Shown one piece after another: positions 43,364 through 51,124 of a stretch of DNA of 64,000 bases. The stretch comes from Paenibacillus flagellatus. Its GTDB lineage: Bacteria > Bacillota > Bacilli > Paenibacillales > NBRC-103111. Below the pieces are notes generated by a model. That model saw nothing but the letters and a program-made list of their open reading frames with translations, was not told the origin of the DNA and did not search any database. Position 1 is the first letter of the stretch; each line of letters opens with the position of its first letter. The DNA is taken from NCBI RefSeq assembly GCF_003217775.1, contig NZ_QJVJ01000001.1:372001-436000 (forward strand), written 5' to 3'. The position numbers were made by a program, and so were the translations under genes.

Positions 43364-44521
43364 TTAACCGACGATCTCCTTGATCTTCACGTCGTTCGTC
43401 TTGCTCAAGTCGAGAAATTCGCCGCCTAGCGAGACGAGCGGACTCGTCGGGTAGTTCGCGTTGATCAGGACGATTTGGCCCCGCCGGTCGTCGGTCAATA
43501 CGATGTCGCTGCCGACTTGGGCGGCCATGAGACGATGAAGGAACGTCATGCCGACGGCGGAATCGAACCGGTTGCGGACGATGTCGCCGTGAAGCTCCTT
43601 GATGACCTGATAGAACGGCATCGCCGGTCTTTGGGGCCGGTCCGACGTCATCGCAAGGTAAACGTCCGCCAGCGCTACGATTTTGGCGAACGGGTGAATG
43701 TCCGGCCCTTTCAGCCGCGCCGGATAACCGCTTCCGTCCTCCCGCTCGTGATGCTGCAGCGCGACCAGCGCGACGCGCTCGTCCACGCCCGACTGCTTCA
43801 GCAGGTCGTACCCGATGACGGTATGCTGCTTCAGGATTTCGTATTCGTGCGGCTGCAGCTCCGTCGTCTTGTGGACGAGCGCGCTCGGCAGCTTCACGGA
43901 GCCGATGTCGCACAGGCTGGCGCCCATCGTCAGCCGGGCCGTCTCGTTCTCGTCCAGCCGCAGCCACCGGCCGAGCATCGAAGCGACGAAGGCGACGCCG
44001 ATGCTGTGCTTGAACCGGAAATCGCCCTCCGCCTTCAGCTCGGCGAACAGCTTGTAGATGTTGCGCTTCTGCGTCGCTTCCCGTATGGCGGGCAGAACGC
44101 TCCGTTCGACCTCCTCGATCGGAATTTTGCCCGTATCGAGGACGAGCTTCTCGATTTCCCGCATTTTGGCGTCGGCCAGCTTGGCCAGCTCGCCGGCTTC
44201 CGGATGGGCCGAGGCGATCCGCGGAGGCGGGGCGGCCGGCTTGCCCGCCTCGACGGCGCGTCCTTCGGAAGGCCCGGACTCCGTTTCGGCCGCCTGCGTC
44301 CCGGCGGCGTCGGCGGTCCGTTCGTCAGGCGTCTCGGCCCCCGTCTCGTCCTCCTGCAGCCCGGCGGAGATGTCGGCAATGTCGATGCCGAAGTTTTCCA
44401 GCTTCTCGACGTGGCTTTCGGTCAAGATCGTATCCGCGGGCACGAGCACAACGCCTTTGTCGCTCACGATGCTGTCGAGCAGTTTTTTTCCGATCAAGTC
44501 TTCGTACCGTTCGTAGCGCAT
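43364..44521 (-). CDS. HD-GYP-domain protein with altered HD motif, riboswitch-controlled
   Basis: A 385-residue protein. Residues 1-55 (GKKLLDSIVSDKGVVLVPAD) are the usual N-terminal module of Bacillales HD-GYP proteins, residues 57-115 a low-complexity linker, and residues about 145-330 the HD-GYP domain with FKHSIGVAFVASMLG, HHEREDGSGYPARLKG and ALADVYLAMTSDRP. HD-GYP enzymes hydrolyse cyclic di-GMP. Here the metal-binding HD reads ASLCDIGS where HDIGK is normal, so the histidine is a cysteine and activity is doubtful. A probable cyclic-di-GMP-I riboswitch lies in the leader. ATG at 44521 follows AGGAGG at a long spacing. Confidence 0.82.
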   Translation of the reverse strand: MRYERYEDLIGKKLLDSIVSDKGVVLVPADTILTESHVEKLENFGIDIADISAGLQEDETGAETPDERTADAAGTQAAETESGPSEGRAVEAGKPAAPPPRIASAHPEAGELAKLADAKMREIEKLVLDTGKIPIEEVERSVLPAIREATQKRNIYKLFAELKAEGDFRFKHSIGVAFVASMLGRWLRLDENETARLTMGASLCDIGSVKLPSALVHKTTELQPHEYEILKQHTVIGYDLLKQSGVDERVALVALQHHEREDGSGYPARLKGPDIHPFAKIVALADVYLAMTSDRPQRPAMPFYQVIKELHGDIVRNRFDSAVGMTFLHRLMAAQVGSDIVLTDDRRGQIVLINANYPTSPLVSLGGEFLDLSKTNDVKIKEIVG

Positions 44522-44582
44522 GCGGGAAATTCTCCTCCTGGTAACGTGTCGGGTCGATGAAATGAAAACGATTTCAATAAGC

Positions 44583-44612
44583 AAAAAGCCCCGGCTTCAC
44601 AAGGAAGCCAGG
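44583..44612 (-). terminator. Expression-platform terminator of the riboswitch
   Basis: CCTGGCTTC pairs with GAAGCCGGG (9 bp, one U-G pair) around CTTGT, followed by GC and T5 on the minus strand. It lies between the riboswitch aptamer and the HD-GYP-like gene. Confidence 0.75.
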
Positions 44613-44647
44613 ACGATGTAACAACCGGTTGCGAATCTCCGCCTAAG

Positions 44648-44726
44648 CTTCGGCAGCTCAGCCACCATCGGTTTCGCGAACCTGCAGGTCTGCCGCTTTG
44701 CGACCTTATCTTTCGATAAGTGTGCC
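44648..44726 (-). promoter_or_regulatory. Probable cyclic-di-GMP-I (GEMM) riboswitch
   Basis: On the minus strand GGCA closes with TGCC at the other end. The first arm is CTTATC-GAAA-GATAAG with the conserved GAAA tetraloop, followed by GTCGCAAAGC, where CGCAAAGC is the invariant core of the class. The second arm ends GGTGGCTGAGCTGCCGAA, which matches the tetraloop-receptor and ligand-binding G region. A terminator follows, then a gene of cyclic-di-GMP turnover type. Match is by eye; the 5' GGCACA differs slightly from the common GGCAAA. Confidence 0.72.
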
Positions 44727-44880
44727 TTTTCCGCTTTCCACTATATTCCTACCCATCATATACGATCGTCCCGATAAAATCCACCCTAATTTTGGAGATT
44801 CCGGTCGAATTTTGTTCGGAACCGGGACTTCCGGTTTATGACCGGTCATGGTCGCGCGTCGGTAGCCGTCGCCGGAGGGT

Positions 44881-44933
44881 GCGCAAGCTTACGAAATCGC
44901 AAGCCGATCCGCAAGCGGGTCGTAAGCTTGCGC
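44881..44933. repeat. 14-bp perfect inverted repeat upstream of the serine hydrolase
   Basis: GCGCAAGCTTACGA (44881-44894) and TCGTAAGCTTGCGC (44920-44933) flank a 25-bp spacer that itself holds two CGCAAGC copies. No T-run follows, so it is more likely a protein-binding site or mRNA stem than a terminator. Confidence 0.55.
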
Positions 44934-44983
44934 CGGTACAATCGGATCCGTACCCGCACATTGGAAAGGATGATCCCATCGCC

Positions 44984-46507
44984 ATGAAACGAAGCACGTT
45001 CCCGATCCGCTGCAGGTGGCTGGTCATCGCCGCGGCCGCCCTGCTGGGCGCGGAAGCGGCCACGATTCGGATTTCGAACCGGGCGTATGCCGCCGCAGAT
45101 CCGTACGCGGCCGTAACCGCACATCCGACAAGCCGGACGGTCGACTTGAAGCTGAACAGCCATCCCGCGCGCTTCGAGCGGCCCGCTATCGAAATCGACG
45201 GCGTCGTATTCGCTCCGTTTCGCGACCTGTTCGAGCTGTTCCAAGGAGCCGAAGTATCGTGGGACCCGGACAAGCAGGCGGCGTCCGTCCGCATCCCCGC
45301 CCTGCAGTCGGAAATCGTCGTCGCGATCGGCAGCCGGACGGCGAGGCTGAACGGCCGCGAGCTCGGGCTCGAAGCGGACGTCCGTCTGATCGAAGGCAAG
45401 ACGATGATTCCGCTGCAGCGGCTTAGCGAAGCGATGGGGGCCCGTTTGGAACGGGATCCGACCGGGTCCGCCGTCCATTTGGTCCGCAAAGGGTTGGCCA
45501 ATCTGTTGAAGACGGAAGCGAGAACGGGCCGTACCGGGGAATTCCCCTCACCGTCGTCGTGGCCTTCGGCGGCCGACTGGGATTTGCAGCGGAAAATCGA
45601 CTGGGTGGACCGCTTTTTGGCGGACAACCGGTTCAACGGCTCGGTACTCGTCGCAAGTGGGGAAAAAGCGCTGTTGAACAAAGGGTACGGCTTGGCGGAC
45701 GACGGAGCCCCGAACGGTCCGCAGACGAAATTCCGGCTGATGTCGGTTTCGAAATCGTTTACCGCGGCGGCGATTTTGAAGCTGGAGGAGCAGGGCCGAT
45801 TGAGTCTGCAGGACCCGATCGGCGCATATGCGGAAGGATTGCCCTTCGGGGATCGGGTCACGCTCCATCATTTGCTCTCGCATACGTCGGGTCTCGCCCG
45901 GGAATACGACCGTTCCCCCGATTACACGCTCGAACGGCTCGTGGCCGATTTGAGGGACGACAGCTTGGCGTTCGAACCCGGAACCGGGTACCGGTACAGC
46001 AACGCCGGCTACGCCCTGCTTGCCTACGTCATCGAGCGGGTTTCGGGGGTCTCTTACGGCGACTTTTTGCGAACGAGCCTGTTCGAGCCGCTCGGCATGA
46101 CCGGGTCGGGGCAGTATCTCGCGTCGAGTCCGCCGGAGCGAATGGCCAGGGGCTATTGGGACGACGGGGAGAAGCTGCGCCCGGACGCTCCGCATTTCTC
46201 GCTTCCGGGAGGAGGCGATCTGTATTCGACGACGGAGGATTTATGGAGGTGGGAGCGGGCATTGACGGCCGGGGAAGCGCTGAGTTCCGACTCCTACGCC
46301 AAAATGACGAAGCCGAATAGCAAGTCGTACGGCTACGGGCTCCATATCGGCCGAGACGGCTCGCTGTATCACGAAGGCTCCGGCTCCGGATTTTCCGCGT
46401 TTTATTACCGGCATCCCGAGCGGGACCGGACGATTGTACTGCTCAGCAACGTGTCGGATGTGAAGATCGACGATGTAGGCTTGTCGATCGCGAAGTGGCT
46501 GCCATAA
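44984..46507 (+). CDS. Exported serine hydrolase (beta-lactamase class C fold) with copper-amine-oxidase-N-like domain
   Basis: A 507-residue exported protein. Residues 1-37 are a signal region (LVIAAAALLGAEAA). Residues about 65-165 resemble the copper-amine-oxidase N-terminal-like stalk domain common in Paenibacillus surface proteins (VVFAPFRDLFELFQGAEVSW, then TMIPLQRLSEAMGA). Residues about 200-505 are a class C beta-lactamase/DD-peptidase-like hydrolase with the nucleophile in SVSKSF, the Tyr-x-Asn in YRYSNAGY, and HEGSGSGF as third motif. It may act on peptidoglycan peptides or D-amino acid esters at the surface. The ATG at 44984 is 15 bases after AAAGGA, so the start is tentative. Confidence 0.83.
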   Translation: MKRSTFPIRCRWLVIAAAALLGAEAATIRISNRAYAAADPYAAVTAHPTSRTVDLKLNSHPARFERPAIEIDGVVFAPFRDLFELFQGAEVSWDPDKQAASVRIPALQSEIVVAIGSRTARLNGRELGLEADVRLIEGKTMIPLQRLSEAMGARLERDPTGSAVHLVRKGLANLLKTEARTGRTGEFPSPSSWPSAADWDLQRKIDWVDRFLADNRFNGSVLVASGEKALLNKGYGLADDGAPNGPQTKFRLMSVSKSFTAAAILKLEEQGRLSLQDPIGAYAEGLPFGDRVTLHHLLSHTSGLAREYDRSPDYTLERLVADLRDDSLAFEPGTGYRYSNAGYALLAYVIERVSGVSYGDFLRTSLFEPLGMTGSGQYLASSPPERMARGYWDDGEKLRPDAPHFSLPGGGDLYSTTEDLWRWERALTAGEALSSDSYAKMTKPNSKSYGYGLHIGRDGSLYHEGSGSGFSAFYYRHPERDRTIVLLSNVSDVKIDDVGLSIAKWLP

Positions 46508-46514
46508 CGCGACA

Positions 46515-46563
46515 AGAAGGCGTTTCCGGCCCGGGCGAGGTTCCCGTGCGGGAAGCGCCTTCT
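46515..46563 (+). terminator. Hairpin downstream of the serine hydrolase
   Basis: AGAAGGCG-TTTCC and GGAA-GCGCCTTCT pair over 12 of 13 bases, with a long G+C-rich loop, a few bases after the stop. No long T-run follows directly. Confidence 0.5.
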
Positions 46564-46891
46564 GCCGTATGCGGCTCGCTCCCGGTCCCCCCGCATTCTT
46601 TTTTTCAAATTTCGCCGGAACGTGATTTTTGTCACAGGCAAGCGATAATCCGCGTGTTACAGTAAAGACGTGGAAAGGAAACTACAAGCGGGCAAGAGCA
46701 GGAAAGGAAGCGATGCAGGATGCGCTACGCGAGGCAGGCATCCGGACAAACCCGAAATCGTCCGGCGGTCGGGCAATCCCGAACGGAAACGTCGCGAGCC
46801 GAGGTCGATCTGTCCCTCGATTCAATGAAGCTGCTTTTTTTCAATCGCCTTTGTGAAATTATTCACTAGTAACGTTGAAGGAGTGGTTCTC
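46564..46891. other. Gap before doxX with one regulatory-site candidate
   Basis: This 328-bp stretch holds an Fnr/Crp-like palindrome at 46621-46636 and the ribosome site of doxX. Short open frames in it have no convincing ribosome site or conservation-like features. I see no RNA gene. Confidence 0.4.
46621..46636. promoter_or_regulatory. Fnr/Crp-like palindrome
   Basis: CGTGA-N6-TCACA differs from the Fnr/Crp consensus TGTGA-N6-TCACA at one base. It lies about 255 bp upstream of doxX, far for a single promoter, so its relevance is uncertain. Confidence 0.35.
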
Positions 46892-47440
46892 ATGTTGTTC
46901 AAACTTTGGAGAGAAAACAATGTCGCCGCGATCGCCCTGTTCTTCATCCGGCTCTACATCGGTTGGGAATGGATGCACCATGGTTGGGAAAAACTGACGG
47001 GCGGCTTCGACGCCGGCGGCTTCCTCAAAAACGCGATCGCGAAGCCGGTGCTCGACAAGGCGACGAATACGGCGGTGTATCCGACCTTCACCGCGTTCCT
47101 CGAACACTTCGCCCTGCCTAACGTGAAGCTGATTAACTTCCTCATCCCGCTCGGCGAGTTTCTGGTCGGTCTCGGCCTCATCCTCGGAGCGCTGACGACC
47201 GCAGCCGCGTTCTTCGGCCTGATGATGAACTTCATGTTCCTGTTCGCCGGCACCGTAAGCACGAACCCTTGGCTCGTCCTGATCGGACTGATCGTCCTGG
47301 TCGGCGGCGCCAACGCCGGCAAATACGGCGTCGACTACTACCTGCTGCCGCTGCTGCGCAAAACGGCACGCCGTTTCAACGGCAAAAATAAAAACAAGCC
47401 GGACGCCTACCACGGCAAGCATGCTCCGCTCAACGTCTAA
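46892..47440 (+). CDS. DoxX-family membrane protein
   Basis: A 182-residue membrane protein with four hydrophobic helices. FFIRLYIGWEWMHHGWEKLTGGFDA and the later GEFLVGLGLILGALTTAAAFFG are the DoxX signature. Members are linked to thiol and oxidative homeostasis or to quinone-related electron transfer in membranes, but the reaction is not settled. The ATG at 46892 follows AAGGAG by eight bases. It is monocistronic, with a strong hairpin after the stop. Confidence 0.87.
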   Translation: MLFKLWRENNVAAIALFFIRLYIGWEWMHHGWEKLTGGFDAGGFLKNAIAKPVLDKATNTAVYPTFTAFLEHFALPNVKLINFLIPLGEFLVGLGLILGALTTAAAFFGLMMNFMFLFAGTVSTNPWLVLIGLIVLVGGANAGKYGVDYYLLPLLRKTARRFNGKNKNKPDAYHGKHAPLNV

Positions 47441-47462
47441 CCCGCCGGCGTACGCGCCGGAC

Positions 47463-47500
47463 GACGAAACCTCCGCTCCCGTCAGGGCGGAGGTTTCGTC
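47463..47500 (+). terminator. Hairpin downstream of doxX
   Basis: GACGAAACCTCCGC and GCGGAGGTTTCGTC form a perfect 14-bp stem with a 10-base loop, 22 bp after the stop. There is no clear T-run. Confidence 0.6.
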
Positions 47501-47591
47501 ATGCATTCGCCGGAAACGGTGCGCCGGCCTTGCTTCTTCCGCCCGGCGCGTCTACACTGAAGGAAGGAAATAGCTGCCGGGAGGAATGAGG

Positions 47592-50228
47592 ATGCGAACG
47601 GTCGAAACGGGAGCGAGTCCCGACGATGAATTATGGCGGCGAGACGTCTACTTACGCGGAATCGAGCGCCGGCTGGACAAGCTGCGGCTGCTCAGCCTGG
47701 ACGTCTTCGATACGCTGCTGCTGCGGGCGTGCGCGAGTCCGGCGGACGTTTTCGAGCGGGCGGCCGCCCGGGCGGCGAAGCGCGGACTGTTCGCGCGGCC
47801 GACGACGCCGGGCGAATTTCGCGCGCTGCGGATCGAGGCGGAACGGCGAGCGCGGGACGACGACCGGTCGGGAGCGGCCGAGACGACGCTCGAGCGGATT
47901 TACGACAAGCTGCCGGCCGCTCTCGGCGACCGGCAGGCGCTGCTGACGCTGGAGCTCGAGGCGGAGCGGGAGCTTTGCTTCGTCAATCCGAACGTGGCGT
48001 CGCTCGTCCGGCATTGCCGCAGCCGGGGCGTCGCGGTCGCGCTCGTCAGCGACATGTACTTGTCGGCACGGCAAATCGTCTCGCTGCTGACGGCGAACGG
48101 ATTCGATGCGGCGACGGTCGACGCCGCGCTCGTCTCGTCCGAGCGCGGCTGCGGCAAGCGGTCGGGGCGGCTGTTCGACGCGCTGCTGGAGTCGTTTCCG
48201 GACGTGCGCGCCGACGAAATCGTCCATATCGGCGACAACGAATCGGCGGACGTCGGAGGCGCGGCGAAGCGGGGCATCGCCGCCATTCCTTATGCGGCGG
48301 TACCGGAGACGATCGACAGCCCGTTTCATTGGGAACGCGTGCGCCACGGCGCCGTGCTGCCGGAGCTGATCGCGATCCGCAAGCTGGCGGCGGCGACGCT
48401 GCCGGACGGGAACGGCGGACAAGAAGGACAGCTGGGGACAAGAGCAGAGGTAAGCGACGCGGAGAACCGGAACGGAACCGTTGACCGACACAGTGACCGG
48501 AACGGTCCGGTCGACGGTGACGGGAACGGAGGCGGAAACGCGAACGGCGACCGGAACGGCGACGAGAATGGCGGCAAGAACGGAAACGGGAACGGTCCGG
48601 TAGACGGCGAAGCCCTCTCGTTCTTCCGCCGCTTTGGCGCCGGGATGCTCGGGCCGTTCGTGCAAGGCTTTTGCGATTGGGTGCTCGACGTGTGCGCCTC
48701 CGCCGGCCGCACGGAAATTCATCCGCTGATGCGGGAAGCGCATCTGCTCGCTCCGGCGCTCGAGCAGGCCGCCCGGATGCGCGGCTTGAACGTAGCCGTC
48801 AAACCGCTGTACGTGTCCCGGCAGGCGACGATGCTGGCGGCCATGGAACGGTTCGGGGAGCACGAACGGGACAAGGTGCTCGCACTCGGTCACATTACCG
48901 CGGGCGAGGTGCTGACGATGCTCGGCGTCGGTCCGAAGGAGATGCTATCGCTTCCGCCGGAGCTCGCCGGCCGGCTGAATGACGCCGTGGCGGACTGGGA
49001 CGCGGAGGACGGCCGAAGCGGTTCGGCGGTCGGGGGCGCGAATCTGCTGGACGCGTTCAAATCGTTTCTGCTCCGGGAACCGGTCCGAGTGCGGGCGGAG
49101 CAAACGATCGCCGAGCAGCGCCGGCTGCTGCTCCGGCATATCCTGGAAACGTGCGAAGCGCCGGACAAGCTCGTCACGGTCGATCTCGGCTTCAACGGCA
49201 CGATTCAAGCGGCCCTCGATGCAGCCTACGCGCTCGAAGGCGTTCCCGGGCAATCGATCCATCTGCTCGCCGCAGGAACGGAAGCCGCAGTCGAACGGCT
49301 GTTTCAAGGCACGGATATCCGGCGCTGGCTCGGAACGGGCGGTGAAGAGGGCGATTTGGCGAAACGGTTCGTCCGCAGCCCCGGCTTGATCGAGGAGCTG
49401 CTGATGGGCGAATTCGGCTCGACCGTGCGGTACGAGGCCGGACCGGACGGGCGGGTGTCTCCCGTCATGGCGGAGCTGTCGCTGCCGCCGGAGCAGTTCG
49501 CCTTCAAGCGGGCTTGCCGCGAAGGCGTGTTCGTCTTTCAGCGGGCGATGGCGCATTGGCGGACGAGGAAGCCCGCCCTCGCCTACGCCGCAGCCGGAGC
49601 GGGAGCGGCGGCATGGGCGAAGCCGATGCACCGCGTGCTCGACATGCCGACGCCCGAGGAAGCCCGCCGGCTGGGCGGCCTCGTCCATCAAGACAATTTC
49701 GGCGGCGTGCAGGTCGTCACGCTGGCCGACCCGCCCCTGATCCCTTGGCGGGAGAAAGGCGTCGACTATTTGATCGATTTGGGCAGCTTCGGGCCGAAGA
49801 CGGCGAACTTGTTCTGGCCGCAAGGGATCGCGACGGCGAGCGAGCCGTACCGGCTGTACGAGTCGTTTTTGCGGCTCACGGATTCGTTCGGCAGCGCGGT
49901 GACCGCGTTCCGGACGATCGACCGGCTGAAGCGGGAGCCGTACGAACGCGCCTATTTGCTCGGCGAGGGCGGCGGGTTCGCGGACCGGCTCGCGGCCGAG
50001 GCGCTGCTGCACCGGGTCCGGCTGGATGCCCGCATCCGGATCGACCTTTCGCCAAACGCGAAAAAGCCGCCCGCGGAGCTTCAAGAGGCGGTTGCCTCCG
50101 ACCGGGGCGGCCACGTCTACGTCATCGGGACGTTGACGGATATCGAGGAATATAAAACGTATTTAACGGAAGCGTACGCGCAGGCACGTCCCGGGCTCGC
50201 TCCGCGAATCGTCGAGCCGCTCGCTTAA
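47592..50228 (+). CDS. Large COG5610-like protein: HAD hydrolase fused to a glycan-locus domain
   Basis: An 878-residue protein in three parts. Residues about 30-245 are a HAD phosphatase: LSLDVFDTLLLR (nucleophile Asp), LVSDMYLS, a CGKRSG lysine and HIGDNESADVGGA. Residues about 275-340 are an Asn/Gly/Asp-rich linker encoded by short DNA repeats. The rest begins FGAGMLGPFVQGFCDWVL, contains LMREAHLL and VDLGFNGTIQAALDA, and resembles the C-terminal region of COG5610 proteins found in polysaccharide loci. The convergent GT2 gene next door fits this. The enzyme substrate is unknown. ATG at 47592, seven bases after GGAGG, is preferred to the one two codons before. Confidence 0.72.
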   Translation: MRTVETGASPDDELWRRDVYLRGIERRLDKLRLLSLDVFDTLLLRACASPADVFERAAARAAKRGLFARPTTPGEFRALRIEAERRARDDDRSGAAETTLERIYDKLPAALGDRQALLTLELEAERELCFVNPNVASLVRHCRSRGVAVALVSDMYLSARQIVSLLTANGFDAATVDAALVSSERGCGKRSGRLFDALLESFPDVRADEIVHIGDNESADVGGAAKRGIAAIPYAAVPETIDSPFHWERVRHGAVLPELIAIRKLAAATLPDGNGGQEGQLGTRAEVSDAENRNGTVDRHSDRNGPVDGDGNGGGNANGDRNGDENGGKNGNGNGPVDGEALSFFRRFGAGMLGPFVQGFCDWVLDVCASAGRTEIHPLMREAHLLAPALEQAARMRGLNVAVKPLYVSRQATMLAAMERFGEHERDKVLALGHITAGEVLTMLGVGPKEMLSLPPELAGRLNDAVADWDAEDGRSGSAVGGANLLDAFKSFLLREPVRVRAEQTIAEQRRLLLRHILETCEAPDKLVTVDLGFNGTIQAALDAAYALEGVPGQSIHLLAAGTEAAVERLFQGTDIRRWLGTGGEEGDLAKRFVRSPGLIEELLMGEFGSTVRYEAGPDGRVSPVMAELSLPPEQFAFKRACREGVFVFQRAMAHWRTRKPALAYAAAGAGAAAWAKPMHRVLDMPTPEEARRLGGLVHQDNFGGVQVVTLADPPLIPWREKGVDYLIDLGSFGPKTANLFWPQGIATASEPYRLYESFLRLTDSFGSAVTAFRTIDRLKREPYERAYLLGEGGGFADRLAAEALLHRVRLDARIRIDLSPNAKKPPAELQEAVASDRGGHVYVIGTLTDIEEYKTYLTEAYAQARPGLAPRIVEPLA
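48462..48610 (+). repeat. Minisatellite-like repeats encoding an Asn/Gly/Asp linker
   Basis: Degenerate copies of a gacNggaacgg-type unit fill this stretch inside the HAD gene. A longer 23-bp near-copy occurs at 48498-48520 and 48588-48610, encoding two NGPVDG copies. The array keeps the reading frame and gives a hydrophilic spacer between two domains. Confidence 0.7.
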
Positions 50229-51091
50229 TCGCGGGCGGCTTTTTCGGCGTCCGCCGCATCCGCGGCGGCGCTCGCCGCGTACCGGGACCGGAACGGCTCG
50301 CCGTCCCACACGATCGTCGTTTCGGCCTTGCGGCCCCGGACGTCGGGCTCCTCGAGCAGCAGAAAAAAGTTTTTCGTCGGCAGCTCCCCAAGCCCGTGCT
50401 TTTCCGACAGCAGGTCCAAATACGGACGCATATCCTCCAGCTGTCCGGACAGGTTGGTTCCCCCCGATTGAGCGAAGGCGTACAGGACGCCCGCCGTCGG
50501 CACCCGGACGACGTCGAACCGCTCGGATACGCGCAGGAAAAAATCCCAGTCCCAATAATGATACACCCGCTCGTCGAACGCGCCGAGCGTATCGTGCACG
50601 CTTCTCCGGTACAGGCTGCCGGAAGGGACGAACGTCGAAAACCGGCGCATCGCCTCCAAGTCGTGCCGGTAAGCGAAGGGGAGCCGGCTCGCCGCCGTAC
50701 GGGCGCCGTCCTTCCAGACGAATTCGACGATCTCGGCGTCGGAATACGCCAGATCGGCGCCGCTTCGCTCGAGCTCCGCGACCATCGTCTCCATGTGCGT
50801 CGGGACGAGCAGGTCGTCGTCGTCGCAAGGCATGACGTATTCGCCCTCCGCTTCGGCGAGCGCCCGGTTGCGGGCGGCGACGTGCTTTCCGTTGCGCTCC
50901 ATGTCGACGACGCGGATGTCGAGCTCCGGGTACAGTCGGACGACCGGGTCGACCGACGCCCCGTTGTCGTTCACGATGACGATTTGCAGCCGCTTGTACG
51001 TTTGGCGGCTGAGCGACTCGAGCAGCTCGCCCAGCTCGGGCAATCGGTTATATGTAGGTGTCACGACGGTGACGAGAGGCGGCATGTTCAT
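50225..51091 (-). CDS. Family 2 glycosyltransferase
   Basis: A 288-residue GT-A glycosyltransferase. VTVVTPTYNRLPELGELLES opens the nucleotide-binding half, and the metal-binding D-D-D is in YVMPCDDDDLLVP near residue 92. HYWDWDFFLRVSERFD near 190 corresponds to the acceptor-side ED-like motif (WDWDF). No membrane segment is seen, so it works in the cytoplasm. The third codon ATG at 51091 has the best spacing to AAAGG. It converges with and overlaps the end of the HAD gene by 4 bp. Confidence 0.85.
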   Translation of the reverse strand: MNMPPLVTVVTPTYNRLPELGELLESLSRQTYKRLQIVIVNDNGASVDPVVRLYPELDIRVVDMERNGKHVAARNRALAEAEGEYVMPCDDDDLLVPTHMETMVAELERSGADLAYSDAEIVEFVWKDGARTAASRLPFAYRHDLEAMRRFSTFVPSGSLYRRSVHDTLGAFDERVYHYWDWDFFLRVSERFDVVRVPTAGVLYAFAQSGGTNLSGQLEDMRPYLDLLSEKHGLGELPTKNFFLLLEEPDVRGRKAETTIVWDGEPFRSRYAASAAADAADAEKAARD

Positions 51092-51124
51092 TCCCATCCT
51101 TTCCCGTTGCGAATGTTATCGAGG

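Noticed and set aside
46629-46856. Possible 75-residue protein upstream of doxX
   Set aside because: No proper ribosome site, no recognisable features, and it ends inside the doxX leader. The stretch is better explained as an untranslated region.
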